Positions 1 through 10,400 of a DNA stretch of 64,000 nt are shown piece after piece. The notes under the pieces are model-generated. The model had not been told where the DNA came from. It was given only the letters and a program-made list of their open reading frames with translations, and searched no databases. Origin of the DNA: Streptomyces sp. AA1529 (GTDB lineage Bacteria > Actinomycetota > Actinomycetes > Streptomycetales > Streptomycetaceae); the NCBI RefSeq assembly GCF_000280905.1, contig NZ_ALAP01000075.1:52608-116607 (forward strand), read 5' to 3'. Every line of letters begins with the position of its first letter. Position 1 is the stretch's first letter. The position numbers were made by a program, and so were the translations under genes.

Positions 1-1
1 C

Positions 2-223
2 GGCAGCGCGGACGGCGGGATGCGCGCCTACGGCTGGCTCACCTCCGGCGGGAGCCTGGACGCCCGGCTCGGCGGCGGGGTGTTCGGCAAGAGCGGCAGC
101 GGCAGCGTGTTCGGCAAGGGCGGCAAGGGGCTCAAGACCGGCAAGCGGACCTCGCGCAACAAGGCCGTCAACCTCGGCGGCCGCGGCAGGACCGGGAAGA
201 TCAAGGGGGTCAAGCGGCTGTGA
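2..223 (+). CDS. C-terminal end of probable rod-shape protein MreD (partial)
   Basis: Only the last 73 codons are present; the frame is open from the window edge to TGA at 221-223. The visible tail is glycine- and lysine-rich and very basic, without a membrane segment. The call rests on position: it lies directly before PBP2 and RodA, where mreD sits in the streptomycete mreBCD-pbp2-sfr cluster. MreD is a membrane protein of the wall-elongation and spore-wall complex, so its transmembrane part would lie upstream of the window. The tail alone would not identify the family, so another small envelope protein is possible. Confidence 0.5.
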   Translation, partial: GSADGGMRAYGWLTSGGSLDARLGGGVFGKSGSGSVFGKGGKGLKTGKRTSRNKAVNLGGRGRTGKIKGVKRL

Positions 224-250
224 GGCGCGCTCCTTCCCACCCGGCTCCCG

Positions 251-296
251 CCCCGGCCTTCCCGCCGGCTCGTCCCCCGGCCTTCCCTCCGGCTTC
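251..296. repeat. Imperfect 23-nt tandem repeat, two units
   Basis: Two near copies of a C-rich 23-base unit, at 251-273 and 274-296, lie in the 139-base gap between the preceding gene and mrdA. They differ at a few positions. No function is evident. Confidence 0.5.
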
Positions 297-362
297 CCGC
301 CCGGCGTCCGCCGGCCACGACCACCGGCCCGACCACCGCCCTTCGAGGAGGCGTTGCGCGCC

Positions 363-2666
363 GTGACCAACATTCCCGAGACCGGCCGCTCCTCCCGCGT
401 CACCATCCGGCTGGTCGCCATCCAGATCCTGGTGCTGTCGCTGCTGCTGACGCTGGGCGGCCGACTGTGGTATCTCCAGATCCGCAACGGCGACGAATAC
501 CAGAAGGAGGCCAAGGGCAACCACGTCCAGCAGGTCGTCCAACCCGCCACCCGCGGCTCGATCCTGGACGCGCGGGGCGTGCCCATCGCCGACAACGAGA
601 CCCGCCTGGTGGTCTCGGCCTCCCGCACCGAGCTGATGAAGCAGGACGACGACGGCGAGGCCGTCCTGGAACGGCTCGCCAAGGTCCTGGGCATGTCGCC
701 CAAGACGGTCAAGGAGAAGGTGCGGCTCTGCAACGCGGAGACCCCGCAGCCGTGCTGGAACGGCTCCCCCTACCAGCCGATCCCGGTCACCGACGATGCC
801 GAGCCCAAGCAGGCCCTGCAGATCCGGGAGCGTTCGGAGGACTTCCCCGGGATCACCGCCGAGCCGGAGGCCGTCCGGCGCTACCCGGCCCCGCACGGCG
901 CCAACACCTCGCAGGTGCTCGGCTACCTCTCGCCCGTCACCGACGACGAGATCGAGAAGGCCAAGGACACCGACTCGCCGTTCCTGGCCTCCGACGAGGT
1001 CGGCCGCAACGGCCTGGAGCGGTCCTACGACAGCGAACTGCGCGGCTCCTCGGGCGTCACCCGCTACGAGGTGGACAACCTCGGCCGCGTGATGGGCGAG
1101 GCCGAGCGCGACAAGGCCCGTCCCGGCTCGAACCTGATCACCTCGATCGACTCGCGGCTCCAGGCCGTGGCCGAGAAGCAGCTCGACAAGGCGATGAAGG
1201 ACGCCCGCAAGAAGTTCGACAAGAACACCGGCCGCAACTACAAGGCCGACGCGGGCGCCGTCGTGGTGATGGAGAACAAGACGGGCCGGGTCGTCTCCAT
1301 GGCCTCCAACCCCGAGTACGACCCCAACTCCTGGGTCGGCGGCATCTCCGGCAAGGAGTACGCGAAGCTCACCGGGAAGAAGTCCAACTACCCGCTGCTC
1401 AACCGCGCGATCCAGGGCCTGGCGGCGCCGGGCTCCATCTTCAAGGTCATCTCCACCTCCGCGGCCGTCAAGGCCGGCTACCCGTTCGACGGCCGCTACA
1501 ACTGCTCCTCGGACTTCGAGGTGGGCGGCCAGGTCTTCAAGAACTTCGAGTCCGAGAGCTTCGGCGGCATCAACCTCGGCCGCGCGCTGGAGGTCTCCTG
1601 CGACACCGTCTTCTACCGTCTCGCCTACAAGGAGTGGAAGAAGGACGGCGGGAACCTGCCCGAGAAGGGTGCGAAGGACTGGTTCTACAAGACCGCCCAC
1701 CAGTTCGGCCTCGGCGAGAAGACCGGCATCGACATCCCCAACGAGGTCGAGGGCCGCGTCCCGGACCGCCAGTGGAAGAAGGACTACTGGAAGGCCAACA
1801 AGGACGCCTGGTGCAAGCAGGCCGACAACGCCGGCGACGACCCCAGCTACGCCGAGAAGATCGCCAAGGAGAACTGCGTCTCCGGAATGAAGATGCGGGC
1901 CGGTGACAGCGTCAACTACTCCATCGGCCAGGGCGACACCCTGGTCACCCCGATCCAGATGGCCACGATCTACGCGGCGCTCGGCAACGGCGGCACCCTG
2001 CACGACCCCACCATCGGCAAGGCCGTCGTCAGCCCCGACGGCAAGTCCGTCAAGGAGATCGAGCCGCACGCGCACGGCAAGCTGCCGGTGAGCGGCAAGA
2101 CCCTCAGCAAGATCGACAAGGGTCTCCAGGGCGTCGCCACCCACGGCACGGCGGCCTGGCGGTTCGGCGAGGCCGGCTGGCCGCAGAACAAGATCAAGAT
2201 CCGGGCCAAGACCGGTACCGCCGAGGTCGCCGGCAAGCAGACCACCTCCTGGCTGGCCACCTACACCGACGACTTCACCGTCGTCATGACCATCTCCCAG
2301 GGCGGCACCGGCTCCGGCGCCTCCGGCCCCGCCGTGCGCGAGATCTACAACGCCATGTACGGCGTCGGCTCCGACGGCGGCATCGACAAGAAGCGGGCCC
2401 TGCTGCCCAAGCCGCAGACCAAGCTGCCGAAGATCGACAAGGACGGCGCCATCGTCGCCCAGCGCGACAAGCGGCCCGACCCCTCCAAGAGCCCCTCCGC
2501 CTCGCCGTCCGGCCAGGGCCCCTCCACCGCGCCGCCCGGCGAGACCCCCGAGACCCGGCGCGAGGGCGAGGCCGCACGCAACGAGGGCGAACAGCAGCAG
2601 CGCCGCCGGGACGGCGCCCAGCAGGCCGGCGCAACCCGCGAGTCCGCCGGAGGTGACCGCCCATGA
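363..2666 (+). CDS. mrdA: Penicillin-binding protein 2 (class B transpeptidase)
   Basis: This is a class B PBP, the D,D-transpeptidase that cross-links peptidoglycan together with RodA. One N-terminal membrane anchor (about residues 13-35) is followed by the PBP dimerisation domain and the transpeptidase domain. The three active-site motifs are visible: SIFK at 358-361, SCD at 412-414 and KTG near 616. The C-terminus is a Pro/Ser/Glu/Gln-rich tail. GTG at 363 is preferred (MTNIPETGRSS) because the GAGGAGG at 345-351 stands 11 bases before it; a TTG at 354 would be only 2 bases away. The stop overlaps the rodA start (ATGA). Streptomyces PBP2 acts with MreBCD in spore-wall synthesis (family knowledge). 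Confidence 0.93.
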   Translation: MTNIPETGRSSRVTIRLVAIQILVLSLLLTLGGRLWYLQIRNGDEYQKEAKGNHVQQVVQPATRGSILDARGVPIADNETRLVVSASRTELMKQDDDGEAVLERLAKVLGMSPKTVKEKVRLCNAETPQPCWNGSPYQPIPVTDDAEPKQALQIRERSEDFPGITAEPEAVRRYPAPHGANTSQVLGYLSPVTDDEIEKAKDTDSPFLASDEVGRNGLERSYDSELRGSSGVTRYEVDNLGRVMGEAERDKARPGSNLITSIDSRLQAVAEKQLDKAMKDARKKFDKNTGRNYKADAGAVVVMENKTGRVVSMASNPEYDPNSWVGGISGKEYAKLTGKKSNYPLLNRAIQGLAAPGSIFKVISTSAAVKAGYPFDGRYNCSSDFEVGGQVFKNFESESFGGINLGRALEVSCDTVFYRLAYKEWKKDGGNLPEKGAKDWFYKTAHQFGLGEKTGIDIPNEVEGRVPDRQWKKDYWKANKDAWCKQADNAGDDPSYAEKIAKENCVSGMKMRAGDSVNYSIGQGDTLVTPIQMATIYAALGNGGTLHDPTIGKAVVSPDGKSVKEIEPHAHGKLPVSGKTLSKIDKGLQGVATHGTAAWRFGEAGWPQNKIKIRAKTGTAEVAGKQTTSWLATYTDDFTVVMTISQGGTGSGASGPAVREIYNAMYGVGSDGGIDKKRALLPKPQTKLPKIDKDGAIVAQRDKRPDPSKSPSASPSGQGPSTAPPGETPETRREGEAARNEGEQQQRRRDGAQQAGATRESAGGDRP

Positions 2667-3862
2667 CCAGCCGGACGTTCGCACTCGGCGGCTACGGACC
2701 GCGCCGCCGCTCGGCCTGGGACCGGCTGACCGCACGGGACTCCCTCGTGTGGCGGATGGACTGGGTCATCCTGCTCGCCGGGGTCGCCCTCGCGATCATC
2801 GGATCGCTGCTCGTCTACTCCGCCACCCGCAACCGCACCGAACTCAACCAGGGCGACCCGCGGTACTTCCTCGTCCGGCACGTCATCAGCATGGGCATCG
2901 GCATCGCGCTGATGATCGGCACCGTCTGGCTCGGCCACCGCAGGCTCCGCAGCGCCGTACCCGTGCTCTACGGCCTCACCGTGCTGCTGGCGCTCTGCGT
3001 CCTCACCCCGCTCGGCGCCACTATCAACGGGTCGCGCGCCTGGCTGAACCTCGGCGGCGGCTTCACCGTCCAGCCCGCCGAGTTCATCAAGATCACGGTG
3101 ATCCTCGGGATGGCCATGCTGCTGGCCGCCAAAGTCGACGCGGGCGACCAGGACCACCCCGACCACCGCACCGTGCTGCACGCGCTCGGCATGGCGGCCC
3201 TGCCCATCGCGGTCATCCTGGCCATGCCGGACCTCGGCTCGGTGATGGTGCTCGTCGTCATCGTGCTCGCCGTCCTGCTCGCCTCCGGCGCCTCCAACCG
3301 CTGGGTCATCGGACTGTGCCTGGCCGGAGCCGGGGGAGCGGTGCTGGTGTGGGCGCTCGGCCTGCTGGACGAGTACCAGATCAACCGGTTCGCCGCGTTC
3401 GCCAACCCGGCACTCGACCCGGCGGGCGTCGGCTACAACACCAACCAGGCCCGCATCGCCATCGGCTCCGGCGGCCTCACCGGCAAGGGACTCTTCGAGG
3501 GCACCCAGACCACCGGCCAGTTCGTCCCCGAGCAGCAGACGGACTTCGTCTTCACCGTCGCGGGCGAGGAACTCGGCTTCGTGGGCGGCGGGCTGATCCT
3601 CGTGCTGCTGGGCGTGCTCATCTGGCGCGCCTGCCGGATCGCCCGGGAGTCGACCGAGCTGTACAGCACCATCGTCGCGGCCGGCGTGATCGCCTGGTTC
3701 GCCTTCCAGGCGTTCGAGAACATCGGCATGACGCTCGGCATCATGCCGGTGGCCGGCCTGCCGCTGCCGTTCGTCTCCTACGGCGGCACGTCCATGTTCG
3801 CGGTCTGGATCGCCGTCGGACTGCTGCAGTCGATCCGCACCCAACGCCCGATAGCGGCGTAG
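2663..3862 (+). CDS. rodA: RodA/FtsW/SpoVE-family SEDS peptidoglycan polymerase (SFR-like)
   Basis: A 399-residue SEDS protein with about ten hydrophobic membrane helices. It polymerises glycan strands from lipid II and works with the adjacent class B PBP. Family landmarks are the conserved NGSRAWL segment after the first helices, the periplasmic loop with GTQTTGQFVPEQQTDFVF, and the C-terminal LPFVSYGGTSM motif. ATG at 2663 overlaps the mrdA TGA by four bases, so translation is probably coupled. Gene order identifies it as the MreB-associated SFR/RodA rather than division FtsW. Confidence 0.93.
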   Translation: MTSRTFALGGYGPRRRSAWDRLTARDSLVWRMDWVILLAGVALAIIGSLLVYSATRNRTELNQGDPRYFLVRHVISMGIGIALMIGTVWLGHRRLRSAVPVLYGLTVLLALCVLTPLGATINGSRAWLNLGGGFTVQPAEFIKITVILGMAMLLAAKVDAGDQDHPDHRTVLHALGMAALPIAVILAMPDLGSVMVLVVIVLAVLLASGASNRWVIGLCLAGAGGAVLVWALGLLDEYQINRFAAFANPALDPAGVGYNTNQARIAIGSGGLTGKGLFEGTQTTGQFVPEQQTDFVFTVAGEELGFVGGGLILVLLGVLIWRACRIARESTELYSTIVAAGVIAWFAFQAFENIGMTLGIMPVAGLPLPFVSYGGTSMFAVWIAVGLLQSIRTQRPIAA

Positions 3863-4021
3863 CCGCGGCCCCGCCGCGCGCCGCAACCCCGCCCGCACCG
3901 CTGTGCGCCGCCCCTCCCGGCGGCCGCGCACAGCGATGCGGGCGCACGGCCATCCGGACGGCCCGGCCCAACCGTTACTCTGGACGACTGGCCCTGTCCT
4001 CCGTACGAAAGCGCGCCCCAG

Positions 4022-5947
4022 ATGCCCGTCGAGTCGGTCTTCCCCCAGCTAGAGGCCCTCCTCCCGCACGTCCAGAAGCCGATCCAGTACGTGGGCGGTG
4101 AGCTGAACTCCACCGTCAAGGACTGGGACGCGACGGACGTCCGCTGGGCGCTGATGTACCCGGACGCCTACGAGGTCGGTCTGCCCAACCAGGGCGTCAT
4201 GATCCTCTACGAGGTGCTCAACGAACGCGAGGGCGTGCTGGCCGAGCGCACCTACAGCGTCTGGCCGGACCTGGAGAAGCTGATGCGGGAGCACGACGTC
4301 CCGCAGTTCACCGTCGACGCGCACCGCCCCGTCGGCGCCTTCGACGTGCTCGGCGTCTCCTTCTCCACCGAGCTGGGCTACACCAACCTGCTCACCGCCC
4401 TCGACCTCTCCGGCGTCCCGCTGCACGCCCGGGACCGCACCGAGGACCACCCGATCGTGATGGCGGGCGGCCACGCCGCGTTCAACCCGGAGCCCGTCGC
4501 CGACTTCCTGGACGTCGCGGTGATCGGTGACGGCGAGCAGGCCGTGCTGGAGGTCACCGAGATCATCCGGGCCTGGAAGGCCGAGGGACGCCCCGGCGGC
4601 CGGGACGAGCTGCTGCTGCGGCTCGCGAAGACCGGCGGCGTGTACGTGCCGCGCTTCTACGACGTCGAGTACCTGGCCGACGGCCGGATCTCCCGCGTCG
4701 TGCCGAACCGCTCCGGCGTCCCGTGGCGGGTGAGCAAGCACACCGTGATGGACCTGGACGAGTGGCCCTATCCCAAGCAGCCGCTGGTCCCGCTCGCCGA
4801 GACCGTCCACGAGCGGATGTCGGTGGAGATCTTCCGCGGCTGCACCCGCGGCTGCCGCTTCTGCCAGGCGGGCATGATCACCCGCCCGGTCCGGGAGCGC
4901 TCCATCACCGGCATCGGCGAGATGGTCGACAAGGGCCTGAAGAACACCGGATTCGAGGAGGTGGGACTCCTCTCCCTCTCCTCCGCCGACCACAGCGAGA
5001 TCGGCGACGTCGCCAAGGGCCTCGCCAACCGCTACGAGGAGGACAAGGTCGGCCTGTCCCTGCCCTCCACCCGGGTGGACGCCTTCAACATCGACCTGGC
5101 CAACGAGCTGACCCGCAACGGGCGCCGCTCCGGCCTCACCTTCGCCCCCGAGGGCGGCAGCGAGCGCATCCGCAAGGTCATCAACAAGATGGTCTCCGAG
5201 GAGGACCTGATCCGCACCGTCGCCACCGCCTACGGCAACGGCTGGCGCCAGGTGAAGCTCTACTTCATGTGCGGGCTGCCCACCGAGACCGACGAGGACG
5301 TCCTGCAGATCGCCGACATGGCCACCCGCGTCATCGCCAAGGGCCGCGAGGTCGCCGGGTCCAACGACATCCGCTGCACCGTCTCCATCGGCGGCTTCGT
5401 CCCCAAGCCGCACACCCCCTTCCAGTGGGCACCGCAGCTCTCGCCCGAGGAGACCGACGCGCGGCTGGCCAAGCTGCGCGACGCGATCCGCGCGGACAAG
5501 AAGTACGGCCGCTCCATCGGGTTCCGCTACCACGACGGCAAGCCCGGCATCGTCGAGGGCCTGCTCTCCCGCGGCGACCGCCGCCTCGGCGCGGTGATCC
5601 GCGAGGTCTACGAGCGCGGCGGCCGGTTCGACGGCTGGCGCGAGTACTTCTCCTACGACCTGTGGATGGAGTCGGCCGCCGAGGCGCTGCGCGGCGCGGA
5701 CGTCGACGTCGACTGGTACACCACCCGCGAGCGCTCCTACGAGGAGGTGCTCCCCTGGGACCACCTCGACTCCGGCCTGGACAAGGACTGGCTCTGGGAG
5801 GACTGGCAGGACGCCCTCGACGAGACCGAGGTCCCGGACTGCCGCTGGGATCCCTGCTTCGACTGCGGAGTGTGTCCTCAGATGGACACGGAGATCCAGA
5901 TCGGCCCGACGGGCAAGAAGCTGCTGCCGCTGACCGTGGTGCAGTAG
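4022..5947 (+). CDS. B12-binding-type radical SAM protein (TIGR03960 family)
   Basis: A 641-residue radical SAM protein. The SAM-cluster motif CTRGCRFC is at residues 274-281 (CX3CX2C), preceded by a Rossmann-like N-terminal region typical of cobalamin-binding-like radical SAM enzymes. A second cysteine cluster (CRWDPCFDCGVC) lies near the C-terminus. In actinobacteria this family is almost always followed by a DUF2344/TIGR03936 protein, as here, so the two probably act together. The substrate is unknown to me, and RNA or protein modification is only a guess. A TACTCT at 3976-3981 could be the -10, giving a leader of about 34 bases. Confidence 0.9.
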   Translation: MPVESVFPQLEALLPHVQKPIQYVGGELNSTVKDWDATDVRWALMYPDAYEVGLPNQGVMILYEVLNEREGVLAERTYSVWPDLEKLMREHDVPQFTVDAHRPVGAFDVLGVSFSTELGYTNLLTALDLSGVPLHARDRTEDHPIVMAGGHAAFNPEPVADFLDVAVIGDGEQAVLEVTEIIRAWKAEGRPGGRDELLLRLAKTGGVYVPRFYDVEYLADGRISRVVPNRSGVPWRVSKHTVMDLDEWPYPKQPLVPLAETVHERMSVEIFRGCTRGCRFCQAGMITRPVRERSITGIGEMVDKGLKNTGFEEVGLLSLSSADHSEIGDVAKGLANRYEEDKVGLSLPSTRVDAFNIDLANELTRNGRRSGLTFAPEGGSERIRKVINKMVSEEDLIRTVATAYGNGWRQVKLYFMCGLPTETDEDVLQIADMATRVIAKGREVAGSNDIRCTVSIGGFVPKPHTPFQWAPQLSPEETDARLAKLRDAIRADKKYGRSIGFRYHDGKPGIVEGLLSRGDRRLGAVIREVYERGGRFDGWREYFSYDLWMESAAEALRGADVDVDWYTTRERSYEEVLPWDHLDSGLDKDWLWEDWQDALDETEVPDCRWDPCFDCGVCPQMDTEIQIGPTGKKLLPLTVVQ

Positions 5948-5969
5948 CCCGGCTCCGCTCGGGCCCGCT

Positions 5970-5992
5970 CCGGCCCGCCCGGGGCGGGCCGG
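5970..5992. terminator. GC-rich hairpin after the radical SAM gene
   Basis: An 11-bp perfect stem (5970-5980 with 5982-5992) lies 22 bases after the stop and has no T tract. It would fold on either strand. The rest of 5993-6313 is non-coding and holds a TACCCT -10 candidate at 6090-6095, which would give the next gene a leader of about 225 bases. Confidence 0.45.
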
Positions 5993-6326
5993 GGACTCGG
6001 TGTGTCCGTCCGGACCTGGCAGGGCCCGCTGCACCCGCCCGGGAGGCCCCGTCCGACGGAGCGGCGGCCGTCGCCGCGGGGCAGCCGCGTACCCTGGGCG
6101 GCAGGATCATCCGCACGGACCCGGGCCTCCGGAGCCGGCGGCCCGGACGAAGCCCGGGCCCGGCCCGCCGGACGCGCCCGGCGGCCGCGGGTGACGGCCC
6201 CGCCACCCGGGGGCGTCACCGCGGCGGCGCGTGCGGACTTCCGCCTCCGTACACGACGCACAGGACACATCCGTCAGACGAGGGCGGCCGCGCCTCGCGC
6301 GACGCCCGGCACCGAGGAGAGAACCA

Positions 6327-7166
6327 CTGGGCAAGCGACAGCCCGAAGGCCCGCCGCCCGCACCTGCCGTGCAGCGCCTCCGCCTGCGCTACACGAAGCG
6401 GGGCCGCCTTCGGTTCACCAGCCACCGCGACTTCCAGCGCGCCTTCGAGCGGGCCCTGCGCCGCGCGGAGGTGCCCATGGCGTACTCCGCCGGTTTCACC
6501 CCGCACCCCAAGGTCAGCTACGCGAACGCCGCCCCCACCGGCACCGGCAGCGAGGCGGAGTACCTGGAGATCGGCCTCGTCCGGCACCGGGACCCCGAGG
6601 AACTGCGCGCCCAGCTCGACGCGTGCATGCCCGACGGTCTCGACCTGGTCGACGTGGCCGAGGCGCACGGCTCCGACTTCAGCGACCGGCTCCAGGCCTC
6701 CGTGTGGGAGATCCGGCTCGACGGCGTCTCCCCGGCACAGGCGCAGCAGGCGGTGGCGGCCTTCCTGGCCGCGGAGACCGTCGAGGTGCAGCGGCGGACC
6801 AAGAAGGGCGTCCGCTCCTTCGACGCCCGGGCCGCCGTCCGCTCGCTGACCGCCACCGCGCGGCCCGCCGGGGCTGACACCGCCACCGGCACCGATAGGC
6901 CGGGCGAGGGGGCCTGTGCGATACTGCGCCTGGTAGTACGACACGTGACACCTGCCGTACGACCCGACGACGTCCTGTCCGGTCTCCGCGCTACGGCCGA
7001 CCTGGCGCCGCCGGTCCCCGCAGCGGTGACCAGGCTGGCGCAGGGGCCGCTCGATGAGGAGACCGGCACGGTGACCGACCCGTTCGCACCTGACCGCGAC
7101 GCGCTTCCGGAGCCCATCGGCTCAGGGGTTTCCAGCGCCGCGACGGTGCCGGGCGGCACCGCGTAG
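6327..7166 (+). CDS. TIGR03936 family radical-SAM-associated protein (DUF2344)
   Basis: DUF2344 protein, the usual partner of the upstream radical SAM enzyme. The conserved core begins at RLRYTKRGRLRFTSHRDFQR and includes SAGFTPHPKVSYANA. The start is notable: the family N-terminus as I remember it (GKRQPEGPPPAPAVQ) begins right after a CTG at 6327, and GAGGAGAG at 6314-6321 stands 5 bases before that CTG. No ATG or GTG exists there. Alternatives are GTG at 6369 (cutting into the conserved N-terminus) or ATG at 6231 (adding 32 atypical Arg/Pro-rich residues). With the CTG start the protein is 279 residues. The function is not known. Confidence 0.85.
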   Translation: MGKRQPEGPPPAPAVQRLRLRYTKRGRLRFTSHRDFQRAFERALRRAEVPMAYSAGFTPHPKVSYANAAPTGTGSEAEYLEIGLVRHRDPEELRAQLDACMPDGLDLVDVAEAHGSDFSDRLQASVWEIRLDGVSPAQAQQAVAAFLAAETVEVQRRTKKGVRSFDARAAVRSLTATARPAGADTATGTDRPGEGACAILRLVVRHVTPAVRPDDVLSGLRATADLAPPVPAAVTRLAQGPLDEETGTVTDPFAPDRDALPEPIGSGVSSAATVPGGTA

Positions 7167-7412
7167 GGCAGCCGCCGAAGCCGCGCCGCCGCCGACGACG
7201 CACGCCAGGGAGCCACCCGGGCAGCCGTACGGCAGGCGAACGCACAGACCAGCAGACTTTCGCCGTAGCCGGGCCGGACAAGGGCCGGAACCGGCGAGTG
7301 ACACGACAGCTCCCGTGCGGCGCCCGCGCCCCGGAGAGCGGCCCACCCCAGGGTGAGCCGCCCCGGACCCCACGAGCGCGGCGCCCGGGAGCGTGACGGG
7401 AGAACCGCCCGC

Positions 7413-10400
7413 ATGCTTGAACCAACCGAATCCAACGAATCGGCGGCGCCCACAGCCGGAGCCGCCGCCTCCGCGGAAGCCTCCGAGGCCACCGTCCCCG
7501 GTGCCGCCGGTCCCTCCGGCGGATCGGTCGCCGACCGCGGCAGCACCGTCGGCGGCGGAACCGCCGGGGCACCCGAGACCGCCGGTGGCGCCCTCAGCAC
7601 ACCGAGCGACACACTGCCGCCGCGCCGCCGGCGCGCCGCCAGCCGCCCCGCGGGGCCGCCCGCTCCGCCCGCCGGGGACGCCGGTGACCGGCCGTCGCCC
7701 GTGCAGGACAGTGCCGCCGGCGGTCCGCAGGACGCCGGGACCCGGGACGACTCCGGCGAGACCCCCGCTCCGGCCGCCCGGCCGCGCCGCCGCGCCACCC
7801 GCAAGGCCAGCGCGCCCGCCGGATCACCGGCTCCGGCCGAGCCGGCCGCGCAGCCGGAGGCCGCCGAGCAGACCGCACCCGCCGCGCAGCCGGAGGCCGC
7901 GGGCGGCACTGTCGAGGTCGGCACCGAGCCGCCGAAGGCCGGGGGCCGCCGCCGCGCCACCCGCAAGGCCACCGCGCCCGCCGGCGCGCCCGCTCCGGCA
8001 GCCGAGGCCGAGCCCGCGGCCGTCGCCGGGGCGAGTGCTGACGCCGAGGAGCCGAAGCCCCGTACCCGCCGCCGCGCCACCAGCCGCCGGTCTGCCGAAG
8101 GTGCCGAGGCGGCCGAGCAGGAGAAGCCCGCGACGGCCCGCCGCCGGAGCAGCCGGGAGACGGCGGCCGCCGCCGAGTCCGCGGAGGGCGCCGGGACCGC
8201 GGAGTCCGCAGCGCCCGCACGGGGTGCCGGAACGGACGACTCCGGTGCGGCCGGGGCGGAAGCCGCCGAGCCCAAGCCGCGCAGCCGCCGCCGCGCGAGC
8301 ACTCGCAAGACCGCGGCCGTCGAGTCCGGGGCCGCCGAGTCCGGGGCCGAGTCGCAGACCGGGACGCCCGCGGAGGCCGCCGCCGAGACCCCGGCCGAGT
8401 CCGCGCCCGCCGCGCGCACCCGGCGCCGGGCGACGCGCGCCGGTTCCGCGCCCGACGCCGAGGCGGAGCAGAGCCCCGCCGGCCCGGCCGAGTCCGAGGG
8501 CTCCGCCGGCTCCGGCCGGGCGGCCGAGGGCGGCAAGCCGGCCAGGACGAGCCGGAAGAGCGAGGCGGCCAAGGCCGCCGAGGCGTCGGAGGAGTCCGCC
8601 GCGCCGCAGGCCGACGGGAAGCCGGCCGCCGAGGGGAAGTCCGAGGCCGCGGAGAAGTCCGAGGCCGCCGGGAAGTCCGAGGGCCGCGCCGGCCGCCGGA
8701 AGCGGGCCGCGCCGCCGGTGGCGATGTTCCAGCCGCCCGTCTTCACCGAGCCCGCCTTCCAGACTCCGCAGTCCGCCGCCGCGGCGGCGGAGGCGGAGCG
8801 CCGTGCGGAGGCCCGGTCGCAGGAGGAGCCGGAGGACGAGGGCGCGGACCGCGAGGAGACGCAGCCCACCCGGCGTCGGCGCCGCCGCGCGGACTCCGGT
8901 GAGCAGCAGCCCGCCACCCGGGACGAGCAGGACCGCGACACCGCCGACCAGCAGTCCGAGGGTTCGGAGAGTGCCGAGGACGAGGAGCAGGAGGGCGCCC
9001 GCGGCGAGGACCGCCCTGCGCGCCGCCGCCGCAGGGGTGGACGCCGTCGGCGCCGCGGCGAGGGCGCCGAGCAGTCCGAGGGCACCGAGGGTGAGGAGCG
9101 GGAGGACCGCTCCGGGCCCGCGGAGGAGTCCGCGGCGGCCGAGCCGGCCGGAGCGGATGCCGCCGAGGGCGACGAGGGCGAGGCCGGCTCCTCGGGCGGC
9201 TCCAGCAGCAGCTCGCGGCGCCGTCGCCGGCGCCGCCGCCGGTCCGGTGACGCGGACGGTTCCGGGAACGAGCCCGCCACCCAGGACGACCCCGAGCGCA
9301 CCGTCGTCAAGGTCCGCGAGCCGCGGAAGAAGAAGGACGAGCCGACCGACGAGGTGCAGGCCATCAAGGGCTCCACCCGGCTGGAGGCCAAGAAGCAGCG
9401 CCGCCGCGAGGGCCGTGAGCAGGGCCGCCGGCGGGTGCCGATCATCACCGAGGCGGAGTTCCTGGCCCGCCGCGAGGCCGTCAAGCGGGAGATGGTCGTC
9501 CGGCAGAGCGGGGAGCGTACCCAGATCGCCGTCCTCGAGGACGACGTGCTGGTCGAGCACTTCGTGAACAAGGAGCAGTCGACCTCGTACGTCGGCAATG
9601 TCTACCTCGGCAAGGTGCAGAACGTGCTGCCGTCGATGGAGGCCGCGTTCGTCGACATCGGCAAGGGCCGCAACGCCGTGCTGTACGCGGGCGAGGTCAA
9701 CTTCGAGGCGCTGGGCATGGCGAACGGCCCGCGCCGGATCGAGACCGCGCTCAAGTCGGGCCAGTCGGTGCTGGTGCAGGTCACCAAGGACCCGATCGGC
9801 CACAAGGGCGCCCGGCTGACCAGCCAGGTCTCGCTGCCGGGCCGCTACCTGGTCTATGTGCCCGAGGGCTCCATGACGGGCATCAGCCGCAAGCTCCCCG
9901 ACACCGAGCGCTCGCGGCTCAAGCAGATCCTCAAGCGGGTCGTGCCCGAGGGCGCCGGTGTGATCGTGCGCACGGCGGCCGAGGGCGCCAGCGAGGACGA
10001 GCTGCGCCGCGACGTCGAGCGGTTGCAGGCCCAGTGGGAGGAGATCCGGAAGAAGTCCCAGAAGGGCAACGCGCCCACGCTGCTCTACGGCGAGCCGGAC
10101 ATGACCGTCCGTGTGGTGCGCGACATCTTCAACGAGGACTTCTCCAAGGTCATCGTCAGCGGTGCCGAGGCGTGGGAGACCATCCACGGCTATGTCTCGC
10201 ACGTGGCTCCCGATCTGAGCGACCGGCTGCAGAAGTGGACGTCGGACGTGGACGTCTTCGCCACGTACCGCATCGACGAGCAGCTCGCCAAGGCGCTGGA
10301 CCGCAAGGTGTGGCTGCCCAGCGGCGGCTCGCTGGTGATCGACCGGACCGAGGCGATGATCGTCGTCGACGTCAACACCGGGAAGTTCACCGGCCAGGGC

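Noticed and set aside
354..356. TTG as start of mrdA
   Set aside because: Only 2 bases from the Shine-Dalgarno; GTG 363 gives the family N-terminus and acceptable spacing.
210..2735. Long open frame on the minus strand opposite mrdA
   Set aside because: It is a by-product of codon bias in the opposite gene: composition is Val/Gly/Asp/Leu-rich without motifs, and mrdA on the plus strand has all catalytic motifs.
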